The translations under genes and the position numbers were made by a program. Positions 36,881-47,100 of a DNA stretch of 64,000 nucleotides are shown piece by piece. A model generated the notes under the pieces. The model saw only the letters and a list, made by a program, of their open reading frames with translations. It was not told where the DNA came from and searched no databases. Source of the DNA: Ekhidna sp964289745 (lineage in GTDB: Bacteria; Bacteroidota; Bacteroidia; Cytophagales; Cyclobacteriaceae); contig CAXYMM010000001.1 of the NCBI GenBank assembly GCA_964289745.1, forward strand, positions 1,860,001-1,924,000, written 5' to 3'. How positions within the stretch are numbered: the first letter of the stretch is position 1; every line of letters begins with the position of its first letter.

Positions 36881-38689
36881 TTAGTTGTAAAGCGAATATG
36901 GAAATTTATTACGCTCTATCATTACGTTAGCAATAGCGTGTCGTAGCTTTTTTGTATTAAAAGGATTCATTTTTGTGAATCGTTTCATACCCATTAACAT
37001 CACCCTTAGCTCATCCCCCTCTGCAAAACATGCTACGGCTTCGTCTCCAGCATTTTTCACTTTTGTAACGGTTTCCTGCAAGTAAAGTCTTGCCATATCT
37101 AAATACAATTGACTTTCTGTCTTACTATAGACCCCTATTAGCTTCTCCGTCCTAAGCATCGTGGATTCTGCTGTATAAACTTGAATAAGCATATCAGCCA
37201 AATTCATAAGCACCTCTTGTTCAGCATCTAGTTTAGGACCAAATTTTTCTGCTGCCTTACCTGCCGCCATTAGAATCGACTTCTTAAGGTTCTTTATTAC
37301 TTCTTTTTCCTTTGCTAATGGTGCAGAAAGATCAGGATTATCAAATGAAGGAATGCTTGTTAGTTCCTTGCCTACAGCCATAGCTGGACCTAACAGATCA
37401 AGTTCACCTTTCATGACTTTTTTCATCATCATCCCTACCAATAGCATACGATTAATTTCATTGGTGCCTTCATATATACGTGCGATTCGTGCATCTCTAT
37501 AGGCTCTTGCCATAGGGGCTTCTTCTGAAAAGCCCATCCCACCATAAACTTGAACACCTTGGTCTACACAGTAGTCAATTACTTCAGACCCCAGAACTTT
37601 AATGATGGCACATTCTATGGCATACTCTTCTACACCTTTGAGTTTTGCCTCGCTATCGCTGAGACCTTCTATTTTTAATTTTTCGATCAAATCCTCAATT
37701 TTTTGTCCTGCTCGATAAGAAGCAGACTCAAGGGCGTAAGTTTTAGTGGCCATGTTTGCCAGCTTTTGCTTGATCGCTCCAAAACTTGAAATCGAAACAC
37801 CGAATTGCTTTCTTTCATTGGCATAGTTGGTACATTTGGAGGCCACATCTTTACAACCGTTGATGCACCCAGCACCCAGCTTTATTCTTCCAACGTTTAG
37901 CACGTTTACGGCAATCTTAAAACCGTTTTCTCTTTCGGATAAAAGGTTTTCAACAGGCACTTTTAGGTCGTTGAAAAACACTTGACGCGTGGAAGATCCC
38001 TTGATTCCTAGCTTACGTTCTTCGTCATTCATGGTAATACCATCCCAGGTTCTTTCAGCTATGAATGCAGAGAGTTTTTTGTCATCATCGATTTTGGCAA
38101 ATACAATAAACAGGTCAGCAAACCCTGCATTAGTGATCCACATTTTTTGACCATTAATAACGTAGTATTTCCCATCTTCAGATAGGTGAGCTTTCGTTTT
38201 TCCTGAGTTTGCATCTGAGCCTGCGTCTGGCTCGGTAAGGCAGTAGCTTGCTTTCCATTCGCCAGTTGTTAATTTCGGAAGGTATTTAGCTTTTTGTTCC
38301 TCGGAACCATAAAATAGTATGGGTAAAATACCGATTCCCGTATGCGCCCCATAGGCAGTTGAAAACGATCCCGCAGATGCCACGATATCCGCCATCAACA
38401 TGCTCGTATTAAAGCTCATTTCAAGACCACCGTATTCTTCTGGCACAGTAACACCAAGTAAACCCAACTCACCCGCTTTTTCAAGTAAGCTACTCATTAG
38501 ACCATCTTCCAGTGCTTCTATTCTATCCACATTTGGAATAATCTCCTTGTCGATAAAGTCTTGCGTGGCATTGGCCATCATTTTTTGTTCTTCGGTAAAC
38601 TCCTCGGGTATGAATACCTCTTGTGCTTCTGACTCTTTGATTAAAAACTCTCCCCCCTTGAGAGAGGTCTTTTCTTTTACTGCTTCCAT
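36881..38689 (-). CDS. Acyl-CoA dehydrogenase with C-terminal extension
   Basis: 602 residues, about 200 more than short-chain members, like very-long-chain-type dehydrogenases with a C-terminal helical domain. Seen: EYGGLEMSFNTS, CLTEPDAGSDANSGKTKA (FAD loop), WITNAGFADLF, QVYGGMGFSEEAPMARAYRD and the catalytic Glu region RIYEGTNEINRM. FAD-dependent first step of fatty-acid beta-oxidation. It has its own terminator and a promoter flanked by direct repeats (38735-38782). Start MEAVKEKTSLKGG is supported by the promoter about 50 bp upstream. Confidence 0.95.
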   Translation of the reverse strand: MEAVKEKTSLKGGEFLIKESEAQEVFIPEEFTEEQKMMANATQDFIDKEIIPNVDRIEALEDGLMSSLLEKAGELGLLGVTVPEEYGGLEMSFNTSMLMADIVASAGSFSTAYGAHTGIGILPILFYGSEEQKAKYLPKLTTGEWKASYCLTEPDAGSDANSGKTKAHLSEDGKYYVINGQKMWITNAGFADLFIVFAKIDDDKKLSAFIAERTWDGITMNDEERKLGIKGSSTRQVFFNDLKVPVENLLSERENGFKIAVNVLNVGRIKLGAGCINGCKDVASKCTNYANERKQFGVSISSFGAIKQKLANMATKTYALESASYRAGQKIEDLIEKLKIEGLSDSEAKLKGVEEYAIECAIIKVLGSEVIDYCVDQGVQVYGGMGFSEEAPMARAYRDARIARIYEGTNEINRMLLVGMMMKKVMKGELDLLGPAMAVGKELTSIPSFDNPDLSAPLAKEKEVIKNLKKSILMAAGKAAEKFGPKLDAEQEVLMNLADMLIQVYTAESTMLRTEKLIGVYSKTESQLYLDMARLYLQETVTKVKNAGDEAVACFAEGDELRVMLMGMKRFTKMNPFNTKKLRHAIANVMIERNKFPYSLYN

Positions 38690-38734
38690 ATTGATTTTTT
38701 AATGTTTCTTTTTTATACTTCTACTTTAAAATTT

Positions 38735-38782
38735 ACTCTGCATGCATAACAAATATATACAAAATACTCTGCATTTATAACA
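38735..38782 (-). promoter_or_regulatory. Promoter with two direct-repeat operator candidates
   Basis: ACTCTGCATnnATAACA occurs at 38735-38751 and again at 38766-38782, exactly 31 bp apart (three helical turns). On the minus strand a perfect -7 box TATATTTG (38757-38750) lies between them, with the upstream copy over the -33 region and the downstream copy over the predicted start site. This geometry suits repression of the acyl-CoA dehydrogenase gene. Regulator unknown. Confidence 0.6.
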
Positions 38783-38906
38783 TATTTTTAAATTATTTAC
38801 TTATTTCATCTCTCTTCCCTCATCGAAAACAGTTTGGACCACTTATTTGACAGTTCGGCTATTGCTTTGTTACTTCTATGGTCTGTTCAACTAATTTTGA
38901 AATTAT

Positions 38907-39335
38907 ATGAAACAAATGAAACGAATTCTACTCCTTGCCATTATCACGACCCTGACCTACCAAAACAGTTTTAGTCAAAAAATGAATTGCAAGTTGACAA
39001 TAAATGTCAAAAACATTAAGGAAATGAAGGGAAGCCTTAAATATGCATTATATAATAGTCGTGAGAAGTTCTTGAAGGATGCTTACATCTTCGGAGGTGC
39101 TGAAATACAAAATAGCACTGTTACTATTACTGTGGATAGCATAGTAGGGGGGAACTACGCAGTTTCCGTATTTCATGATAAAAATAACAATGATGAGCTA
39201 GATACCAATTTTATTGGAATCCCAAAGGAACCCTATGCTTTTTCTAACAATGCAAAGGGTATGTTTGGACCACCCAATTTTGAACAATGTCGTTTTTTAC
39301 TGGAAAATTCCTCTGAGATAACGATAGAGCTATGA
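38907..39335 (+). CDS. DUF2141 secreted protein
   Basis: 142 residues. Signal peptide to about residue 24 (NSFSQ), then the DUF2141 pattern: MKGSLKYALYNSREKFL, GGNYAVSVFHDKNNNDELDT (with the characteristic HDxNxNxxLDxN acidic loop) and FIGIPKEPYAFSNNAKG. Periplasmic or surface beta protein; role unknown. Lies immediately before the decayed two-component genes. Confidence 0.9.
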   Translation: MKQMKRILLLAIITTLTYQNSFSQKMNCKLTINVKNIKEMKGSLKYALYNSREKFLKDAYIFGGAEIQNSTVTITVDSIVGGNYAVSVFHDKNNNDELDTNFIGIPKEPYAFSNNAKGMFGPPNFEQCRFLLENSSEITIEL

Positions 39336-39429
39336 GCCATTTACATGACAAAGAATCTTTGGTACTGAGAAAAGATTTGAAGGAGCTAGCCTTATCTTAA
39401 TGTTATGAGGAATACTGAATCTTATTGTT

Positions 39430-40227
39430 TGGGGTGACAGTGTCTTCGAAGCCCATTTTACCTGGATAATCATAAATTTTTTTTTCAATCGTTTTTTTGT
39501 ATATTCAGCCGAAAGAGTGTCCAGTATCTGGTACGAATGCTTTATTGATGTTTATAATGGGTTGATTTCCCTGTCCAGAGGTTAGTTGCCAGCATCGTCT
39601 TGGTGGTGGTTTATACCACATGAGTGGTTTTTATGATGGATTTGCTAATTGATATTCTTATGGTTGGAAAGCTATTTGATCAATCGATTCAAAAATTGAC
39701 CAACCCTCATTGATCATAACCTTGGTTATTCCACATGGGGTTAGTACCATCATGCATGAAAAAGGTTTTTTACTTTCATGGAGGCAGGCTTTTGTTCATA
39801 TAGAGAAACTAAAAATTGAGAAGGCTTACATGCGATTTCAAAGTCTAAAAAATCAGGTGAAACCTCATTTTCTTTTCAACTCATTTAATGCTTTGAGCTT
39901 CTTAGTTTATAAAGATTAAGGTAAGGCTGTTCTATTTAAAAGGTACTAGTGATCTTTATTTGCCCCCTCTTGCACTTCAACTCTTGATTATAGAATGTAA
40001 ATAAACACAATGTTGTAAGTGATAACAACCCATTAGAAATCGAGGTGCTATTTGGAGATAAAGAGTGCAGGATTAGAAATAACATAATAGAAGAATTGTC
40101 TAAGGATAGCACTAACATAGGGTTGAGCAACCTTAGAGATCGATACTAATATTTACCTAATCAAAAACCTAAAATTCAGAACGATGGGAAGGTCTTTAGC
40201 GTAGAGTTGCCGTTAGCTAGCTCTTAA
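39430..40227 (+). pseudogene. LytS-type histidine kinase, heavily decayed
   Basis: Recognisable by QSLKNQVKPHFLFNSFNAL, the phosphoacceptor-His block of the His_kinase family, preceded by remains of membrane helices. After a stop, pieces of the ATPase half follow in changing frames (LYLPPLALQLLIIE; IEVLFGDKECRI; SNLRDRYQYLPNQKPK). Many stops and frameshifts; cannot make a kinase. Confidence 0.75.
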
Positions 40228-40240
40228 ATCGATGGGTTAA

Positions 40241-40988
40241 ATGAAATACATCATCCTCTAAGATGAGCAAATAGCAGGTAAATGGTTAAAAGACATCGTT
40301 CGGCTTTTCGACCTGATTATGATTGTGTAGCTAAATTTGATTCTATTGAAGCTGCTACTATTTTGTTGCCTGATCTAAAAGTATGATCTAGTGTTTATGG
40401 ACATTCAGCTAGCCGATGGAAACTCGTTTGATATTTTCGATCAAATAAGCTTTAAAGCTCCAGTTATTTTCATTTTAGCGTATGATAAATACACAAGTTC
40501 GTGCCTTCAAGTATAACAGCGTGGACTGTCTCCTGAAGCCAATAAACGGGCAGGAATTGCAAAATGCGATTATAAAATTTGAGAAAAGACAAGAGGGTAG
40601 CGTATTGGATTCTCAAGATAAGAATGTGATTAATAATCTTTTGAAAAGTCTTAAATCAGAGGGTAAAGAACGATTTATTTATAAAAGTTGAAGATTACTT
40701 AAAAGCAGTTGAATCAAAAAAATTCAATTAATTCTTAGCCAAGACAAAGGGACTTACCTCTTCACTTCGGCTGGTAAGCGTTTTTTGGTAGACTATTTGC
40801 TAGACCGAATGGATGAACTATTGAGTGCGAAAGACTTTTTTAGAATATCCAGAAAATTCAATGTGAATGCACGCTATATCAAAGATATGCTCGCATTCTC
40901 CAATTCTAGATTGGAGCTGATCGTGGATCATTTTGATGAAGAACAAATCGTTGTGGTGAGAGAGCGTTTAAATGATTCCAAAAATTAG
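40241..40988 (+). pseudogene. LytTR response regulator, decayed
   Basis: ATG 40241 opens MKYIIL-stop-DEQIAGKWLKDIVRLF. After frame changes YDLVFMDIQLADGNSFDIF carries the phosphoacceptor Asp, then KYNSVDCLLKPINGQELQNA. The LytTR DNA-binding domain follows (GKRFLVDYLLDRMDELLS, FFRISRKFNVNARYIKD), with stops between the domains. Cognate partner of the preceding kinase remnant; both have decayed together. Confidence 0.8.
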
Positions 40989-41053
40989 CTTGATCGATGA
41001 TTTTTTTTAATAATTTATTTCCAGAAAGAATGTAAAGTGTATTCAATTTTAGT

Positions 41054-41061
41054 TATATTTG
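41054..41061 (+). promoter_or_regulatory. -7 element TATATTTG before the desaturase gene
   Basis: Exact match to TAnnTTTG, 23 bases before the ATG at 41084. No clear TTG at the -33 position, so only half of the promoter is recognisable. Confidence 0.45.
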
Positions 41062-41083
41062 AAATAACTAACCTAAGCAACGT

Positions 41084-42187
41084 ATGGAATCAGCATCAGT
41101 GAATAGAAAGATATTGAGGTTTAAGAATGGCTTGCATGAAGAGTTTAACAAAACTTTAAACCAGAGAGTCAATGAATATTTTAAAGAAAGCGACATCGGG
41201 AGACATGCGAATCTAGAAATGGTCTTGAAGACCATATTTATGTTTACTCTTTACTTGAGTCCATACTTTCTTGTTCTATTTGGGGTTGTAAAATCCGCTT
41301 GGTTATTTTATATAATGACTTTTGTAATGGGGCTTGGAAAAGCGGGTATTGGTCTCTCTGTGATGCATGACGCCAACCATGGTGCTTATTCGAAGAAGAA
41401 ATGGGTGAATACGCTGATAGGTTATTCGTTGAACCTACTTGGAGGGAATGCTACAAATTGGAAGATTCAGCATAATGTGAAGCATCATACTTATACAAAT
41501 GTTGCGGGGATGGATGAAGATATTTCGCCGAAAGGTGGGGTTTTGAGGTTCAACCCTTTTTCTGAACTAAAGAAATATCACAAATGGCAATTTATTTATG
41601 CTTGGTTTCTCTATGGTCTCATGACGATTAGTTGGATCATCGTTAAGGATGTTATTCAATTTGTTGATTATACTAAAAATGGTTTATTAAAAAAACAGAC
41701 TAAAAGTGTGCCACGAGCATGGGCATGGCTAATCTTTTCAAAACTTTTATACTACACTTATATGGTAGTTTTACCCGTTTTGTTTACTTCATTTGCATGG
41801 TATCATATTGTGGCGGGTTTCTTTATCATGCATTATGTAGCAGGGTTCACTTTGGGAATCATCTTTCAGCCAGCTCACGTAATAGAGGGGAGTTCTTTTG
41901 AAGACGCTAAGGAAATAGAAGTTGTGGAAGAGAATTGGGCAGTTCATCAACTCAAAACAACGTGTAATTTTGCTCAGAAAAATAAAATTCTTAGTTGGTA
42001 TGTAGGCGGGCTAAACTACCAGATAGAGCATCATTTGTTTCCAAATGTGTGCCATGTGCACTATAAGAAAATAGCGAAGATTGTTCGTAAGACAGCTAAT
42101 GAGTTTAACATTCCTTACAAGTCTTATCCAACATTTATGTCCGCTTTGGTATCACACGGCAAGATGCTTTATGCACTTGGACGCTAG
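41084..42187 (+). CDS. Membrane fatty-acid desaturase (delta-6/linoleoyl-CoA-type)
   Basis: 367 residues, four main membrane helices. The three diiron His boxes are HDANHG (about 103), HNVKHH (about 133) and QIEHH in NYQIEHHLFPN (about 312). Glutamine replacing the first His of the third box is typical of front-end desaturases, though there is no fused cytochrome b5 domain. Introduces a double bond into acyl chains in the membrane, likely to adjust fluidity. A -7 box precedes it. Confidence 0.92.
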   Translation: MESASVNRKILRFKNGLHEEFNKTLNQRVNEYFKESDIGRHANLEMVLKTIFMFTLYLSPYFLVLFGVVKSAWLFYIMTFVMGLGKAGIGLSVMHDANHGAYSKKKWVNTLIGYSLNLLGGNATNWKIQHNVKHHTYTNVAGMDEDISPKGGVLRFNPFSELKKYHKWQFIYAWFLYGLMTISWIIVKDVIQFVDYTKNGLLKKQTKSVPRAWAWLIFSKLLYYTYMVVLPVLFTSFAWYHIVAGFFIMHYVAGFTLGIIFQPAHVIEGSSFEDAKEIEVVEENWAVHQLKTTCNFAQKNKILSWYVGGLNYQIEHHLFPNVCHVHYKKIAKIVRKTANEFNIPYKSYPTFMSALVSHGKMLYALGR

Positions 42188-42204
42188 ACTTTGAAATTGA
42201 GATA

Positions 42205-42245
42205 GAAAAAAGGGGAATCACTGCGTAGTGCGGTTTCTTTTTTAT
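42205..42245. terminator. Possible bidirectional terminator between desaturase and smc
   Basis: AAAAAAG...CTTTTTT outer arms enclose CACT-GCGT-AGTG with mismatches between. It lies between two convergent stop codons and has a T-run on both strands. Confidence 0.5.
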
Positions 42246-42246
42246 T

Positions 42247-45200
42247 TTAGGTCAGTTCTCTTAAGTCAACAGGAATCACCTTGGATACTCCTTGTTCCTG
42301 CATAGTTACCCCATAAATTACGTCTGTACTTGCCATGGTTCGTTTATTGTGTGTAACAATTATAAACTGAGATTCTTTAGAAAATTTGCGAATAATTTGA
42401 TTGAATTTATCAATGTTGGCATCATCCAATGGAGCATCTACCTCATCGAAAATGCAGAAGGGTGCAGGCTTAATGAGATAAATAGAGAATAGGAGAGAAG
42501 TGGCAGTAAGCGTCTTTTCACCACCAGAGAGTTGATTGATTGTAATTGGACGTTTGCCTTTTGGTTTTGCAATGATTTCGATTGCACTTTCAAGGGGTTG
42601 CTCAGGGTTTGTTAATGTTAGGTCGCAATCGTCTTCCTCGGTAAAAAGTGTTCGAAAGACTTTGATGAAATTGTCTTTGATTCCTTCAAATGCCTTCATG
42701 AATGTTTCTTTGGCTACTTCATCAATCTCACCGACGGTAGTCAACAAAGACTCCTTGGCTTTCAAGAGGTCTTCTTTTTGATCAATTATGAAGGTGTTGC
42801 GCTCCTTTATTTCCTCGAACGCTTCCCTCGCCATTGGATTGATAGAACTCATCGAATCGATTCGATTGCGAAGTTTTTCTACTTTACTTTCTAGTTCTTC
42901 TTCAGAGTATTTTTTGTAACCTTCAGAATTAAAATCATCAAGTTTGCTTAGGTCGATATTAAACTCTACCGACAATCGATCTTTTATGGAGTTGAGATTG
43001 AGCGTTGCTTCATGCAATTTATTTTGCCATTCCATTAGAGAATGGTTGATGTCTTCCCTTTGTTTCTGAGTCTCCTTTAATCGTTTTTCTTCTTCACCGA
43101 TAAGCGTGCCCACCTTATAATATTCTTTTTCTGCTTCACTAACACGATGTGATAGGGATTCTTTTTCTTCATACATTTCTACTAGCTCGTCATCATTTTC
43201 CGTGCTTTTCTTTTCGAGCTCTATGAGGTTTTCTGTTGTGGTTTCTAGGTCGGCTTGATTTCTACTGATTCTGCTCAGCGTATTTTCGTGTGCGTCTTTC
43301 TTGAAATTGACCTCTTGAAGAATGCTGTCCAGCTTATTCTGTTTTTGATGAAACGCTACATTTTCTTCATTGTAGCTAGCAGATTTTAACTCCAGTTGCT
43401 CTTGCAGAATGGCGGTTGCCTTTTTATGCTCTTTTAATGATACCTCCAATTCCTCTAGATCTTTTTTCTGGGAACTAATCTGTGGAGAGGATTCTTTTAT
43501 GGATCGTTGCAGTTCTTCGATCTGAATCTGAATCTTTTCTTTGCGGTTTTTATTCGTTACCAATAATTCCGAAAACTGTTCTTGCTTTGTTTGAACGGAT
43601 ACCAATACTTCGTTTATTTTGTTAAGTTCTTCCTGCTGATTTTCAAGAAGTGCCTGCTTTGACAGTTTTCGCTGCTTTTCTATGTATTGGGTTAGCGATG
43701 TGATTTGTTCATTTAACAGGTTTTGTTCCTTCTTTAATGCTTTGATAGTACGATCTAGCAATTCTAAGTTCTTGGTACGACCAATTCTTTTTCCTTCAAA
43801 AAGTCCGATAGAACCGCCCGATATGCTATATGGAGTAAAGGTAACTTTCCCTTCTTTATCAAGTATTACAGAGGAAGATGTAGCATTATGCGCTTTTACA
43901 TTTTCACTTATGTAGGCATTGCCAATAAGAAAATGAATGAGGCTGTCGTATTTTGCATCAAAGTTTAAGACCTCTACAACTGGAATACCCTTAGAATAGG
44001 TACTTTCGTAGCTAGTTGAATAAGCCGCAAGCCGATCAAGAATAAAAAAGCTGGCCTTTCCTCTTGATGAATCATTCAGTAGCTTTATCGCATGCAAGGC
44101 GTTCCATTCATTTTCTACTACGAAATAGTTCATGTAGGGTTTTAAGTAGTTTTCAATTGCTATTCGGTATTCCTCTGGGCAACTAATCAGGTCGGATAGG
44201 ATTGGAGCCTCTTTCCATTCACTGCTTTTCTTTAAGAATTTAATAGCCTCGGGAAAACCTTCCAAATTGTCAACTAATGATTTAGTGAGGTTATATTCAT
44301 TTTGTTTGGAATCAAGACTTCTATTGACCTCAGCAACTTCTTCTTTCTTAGCCGTTAGGTCTTCTTGCGCTTGCATAGTAGATGCATTGAGGTTATCCTC
44401 GTACTTTCTTAGTTTTTCGTAAATCGCTTGTTTTTCCTCTTTTTCTTTTTGTAGCCCTTCTAGCTTCACTTTAAATTCCTCTAGGCTAGCAGAGTGCTGG
44501 CTCGAATCCTCCCGGGTTTTATCAAACTCAGATTGCATTGACCTCAGCTGTATTTCCTTAATTTCCAATTCTTTGGTCAACTCAAAGTGTTCGTCTCTTT
44601 TATGAGAAAATTGAGCGTTAAGCTGGGTAAGTTCCCCAATGAATTTTTGAGTAACTTCTTTTTGGCTAGTGTATGCTTCTTTCAGCTCTTCTACTCGTGT
44701 TAAAACCTGCGTTACTTGTACTTCTGTTTCTTTTGCTTCTTTTTCGAGTCCTTCTAATGAGGTAGCAGTACGTTCGCTACTTTCTTTATCCTGATTAATC
44801 TGATCTTTTAATCCAGCTATTTTATCCTGAAGAAATTTCTGTCGTTCAGTCTTGATTTTTTTATCGCTTTCGTACTGCCTTATTTCACTGACATGCTCAT
44901 TCAGTATTTTTTGCTGATTGGACAAAAGTTTTTCTTTAGTGATTAGGTCGGCCTTCGCCTTTTCTATTCTCGCTTCTTTTTCAATGATTTGGATGTTCAG
45001 CGATTCTTTTTTGTCGTTATCTTGCTTGATGTTTTTATTGATTGCATCGTGATGCGCCTGCTGGTTGAAGATTTTTTTTTGTGCTAAAGCTATGCTAGCG
45101 TGTTTGTATTGGTCTTTGATTTCGTAATACTTTTTAGCTTGATTTGCCTGCCGCTCTAATGATCGAAGGTTTTTGTCGATTTCAAACAAAAGATCTTCGA

Positions 45201-45771
45201 TACGTTCTAGGTCAGCATCTGTATCATCTAGTTTTTTGAGTGTTTCCTTCTTCCTTATTTTGAATTTCGAAATACCTGCGGCCTCTTCAAAAAGTGCTCG
45301 TCTTGAGTTGTCTTTGTCATTCAACAAATCATCTACCATTTTTAACTCAATGATTGCATAGCTATTCGATGCTATTCCCGTATCAAGAAAAAGGTTGGTA
45401 AGGTCTTTCAATCTGCATACTACCCCATTTAGCAAGTACTCACTCTCACCAGAGCGGTAGTACCTTCTGGTAGTGGTAACCTGATTATACTCCGTAGCAA
45501 TTAAGTTTTTTGTGTTGTCGAAAGTAAGCGACACCTCCGCTAGTTGCGTTTGTTTTCGAGCTTTGGTTCCATTGAAAATGATATTTTCCATTTTCTCAGA
45601 TCTCAGTACTCTGGATTTCTGTTCTCCAAGAACCCACCTAATTGAGTCAACAATGTTAGACTTACCACACCCATTTGGCCCCACAATGCCCGTAATCCCA
45701 TCGTCAAAATGAATGGTTACTTTCTCAGCAAAGCTTTTGAAGCCTTTTATTTCCAGTTTAGTAAGTTGCAT
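42247..45771 (-). CDS. smc: Chromosome segregation ATPase SMC
   Basis: 1174 residues, full length. N-terminal Walker A GIVGPNGCGKSNIVDSIRWV, long coiled coil, hinge (about 505-660, with DLISCPEEYRIAIENYL and ISGGSIGLFEGKRIG), second coiled coil, then the ABC signature NQLSGGEKTLTATSLLFSIY and Walker B FCIFDEVDAPLDDAN. Condenses and aligns sister chromosomes; works with ScpAB and is loaded at ParB-parS, whose genes are elsewhere in this window. Single gene, start MQLTKLEIKGFKSFAE canonical. Confidence 0.98.
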   Translation of the reverse strand: MQLTKLEIKGFKSFAEKVTIHFDDGITGIVGPNGCGKSNIVDSIRWVLGEQKSRVLRSEKMENIIFNGTKARKQTQLAEVSLTFDNTKNLIATEYNQVTTTRRYYRSGESEYLLNGVVCRLKDLTNLFLDTGIASNSYAIIELKMVDDLLNDKDNSRRALFEEAAGISKFKIRKKETLKKLDDTDADLERIEDLLFEIDKNLRSLERQANQAKKYYEIKDQYKHASIALAQKKIFNQQAHHDAINKNIKQDNDKKESLNIQIIEKEARIEKAKADLITKEKLLSNQQKILNEHVSEIRQYESDKKIKTERQKFLQDKIAGLKDQINQDKESSERTATSLEGLEKEAKETEVQVTQVLTRVEELKEAYTSQKEVTQKFIGELTQLNAQFSHKRDEHFELTKELEIKEIQLRSMQSEFDKTREDSSQHSASLEEFKVKLEGLQKEKEEKQAIYEKLRKYEDNLNASTMQAQEDLTAKKEEVAEVNRSLDSKQNEYNLTKSLVDNLEGFPEAIKFLKKSSEWKEAPILSDLISCPEEYRIAIENYLKPYMNYFVVENEWNALHAIKLLNDSSRGKASFFILDRLAAYSTSYESTYSKGIPVVEVLNFDAKYDSLIHFLIGNAYISENVKAHNATSSSVILDKEGKVTFTPYSISGGSIGLFEGKRIGRTKNLELLDRTIKALKKEQNLLNEQITSLTQYIEKQRKLSKQALLENQQEELNKINEVLVSVQTKQEQFSELLVTNKNRKEKIQIQIEELQRSIKESSPQISSQKKDLEELEVSLKEHKKATAILQEQLELKSASYNEENVAFHQKQNKLDSILQEVNFKKDAHENTLSRISRNQADLETTTENLIELEKKSTENDDELVEMYEEKESLSHRVSEAEKEYYKVGTLIGEEEKRLKETQKQREDINHSLMEWQNKLHEATLNLNSIKDRLSVEFNIDLSKLDDFNSEGYKKYSEEELESKVEKLRNRIDSMSSINPMAREAFEEIKERNTFIIDQKEDLLKAKESLLTTVGEIDEVAKETFMKAFEGIKDNFIKVFRTLFTEEDDCDLTLTNPEQPLESAIEIIAKPKGKRPITINQLSGGEKTLTATSLLFSIYLIKPAPFCIFDEVDAPLDDANIDKFNQIIRKFSKESQFIIVTHNKRTMASTDVIYGVTMQEQGVSKVIPVDLRELT

Positions 45772-46040
45772 ATATGCGCTTTTTTTCCATTTGGCAAACC
45801 TTACAAAAATAGCTGATTAGTGATTAGGACAAATTTCAAAAATGAGGTTCAAGGGCAAATCTATCCACTAGTTAGGTTTCATGCCACGACGTAGAAACAG
45901 CCGCGCATTTTAGCACATTTGGTTTATGCCATCGCAACCCCAACTCTGAAGAAACCAAAAGACCTAAAATATCTTTTCCCTCAATTAACTCGAACTGTGC
46001 TGCTTTCAAGAAAATAAATTGACAAATTTGTTACGAATAA

Positions 46041-46664
46041 AAATCCAGCCACTATGACAAGCCAATTGTATTTCAGGCCGATTACAAGTTTGATGTAACA
46101 GAGCAGAATCCTGATATGAACAAATTGTTTTGCAACAACGAACAGACCAACTTTCTTTTTAGCGACTATTATACCGCTGACGTTTACCTCAGTCTGGCAA
46201 GTGGAATCTATACCAGCTTGAAAAGAGCCCAAACCGTAGAGCTCCTTCCAAACTTTATTGGTGAAAATGGTTTCATTGCTGAGGCGGTCGATGATATCTA
46301 TCCCAATTATGGTAACACGGTTATTCAAACAATTGATTACAATTGCACCCGCAGTCAATCTAATGGGCGCATCGCTAACTTATCCGATGATGAGTCTGAA
46401 CCGGAAGAATCGGAACTTGACAATTTGCATGAGACCATCAGCGTTTATCCGAATCCAAGTTCCGGTTTCATCCAAGTAGAGTCGATGCTGGAGCAACCAT
46501 TACAGAGGATTCAGGTCTATGATTTAAATGGAAGATTGATCAGTGATAAGCAAGTTCAGGGCAATGTAACGGAGTTCAACATCTCTAGTGAGCCTACCGG
46601 CGTATATATGCTCAATATGATTTATGCTGATAAGGTTATAATTCGTAGAGTAGTGAAGCAATGA
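46041..46664 (+). pseudogene. N-terminally truncated T9SS-secreted protein
   Basis: Open from codon AAA 46041 after a stop, with the first ATG at 46116 (182 residues). There is no signal peptide although a C-terminal type A sorting domain is present (ISVYPNPSSGFIQVESML; RIQVYDLNGRLISDK; GVYMLNMIYADKVIIRRVVK). Upstream, ASGIYTSLKRAQTVELLPNF resembles the repeat preceding sorting domains in adhesin-like proteins. Faint coding-like sequence continues upstream in another frame from about 45890. Without a Sec signal it cannot reach the T9SS, so probably inactive. Confidence 0.6.
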
Positions 46665-47095
46665 GAAAACTGATTATACCAATTATATTCATTTTTCTTT
46701 CCTCATCCTGTAATCAGGATGAGGAAATAAGACCTGAATGGTCACTTGAATTTGTAGTCGTTAAAGATGGAAGTAAAGGACTCACCACGATCAATCTTAA
46801 CTCGTCAATTTACTACCCATTGGAAGACAGTACCAATCTTTTGGGAACTATAAAGAGTATTTACAAACCAAGCAATGATGACAACAAACTCAATGAGTTT
46901 GACTCTTTAAGACTTGTGCCTTTAAAAAATGTATATCAAGGGTGTGTTGCAAAAATGGACGTCCGTGCAAACATTTTAGTAGATGGAAATGAAATTTCTC
47001 TTTTTTTTAGCAAGATAGACACTATAAGAACCTACAAGGATTCATTAATTGCAGTAATTTGGTCTAGAGATTCTGTATTATTCACAACGGAATAA
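46661..47095 (+). CDS. Small lipoprotein, unknown
   Basis: 144 residues. Lipoprotein signal MRKLIIPIIFIFLSSSC (lipobox SSSC), followed by an acidic start (NQDEE) and a beta-rich domain with one further cysteine. ATG overlaps the stop of the T9SS fragment by 4 bp. An attC-like palindrome lies directly after the stop, so this could have arrived as a cassette. No family recognised. Confidence 0.7.
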   Translation: MRKLIIPIIFIFLSSSCNQDEEIRPEWSLEFVVVKDGSKGLTTINLNSSIYYPLEDSTNLLGTIKSIYKPSNDDNKLNEFDSLRLVPLKNVYQGCVAKMDVRANILVDGNEISLFFSKIDTIRTYKDSLIAVIWSRDSVLFTTE

Positions 47096-47100
47096 ATGCT

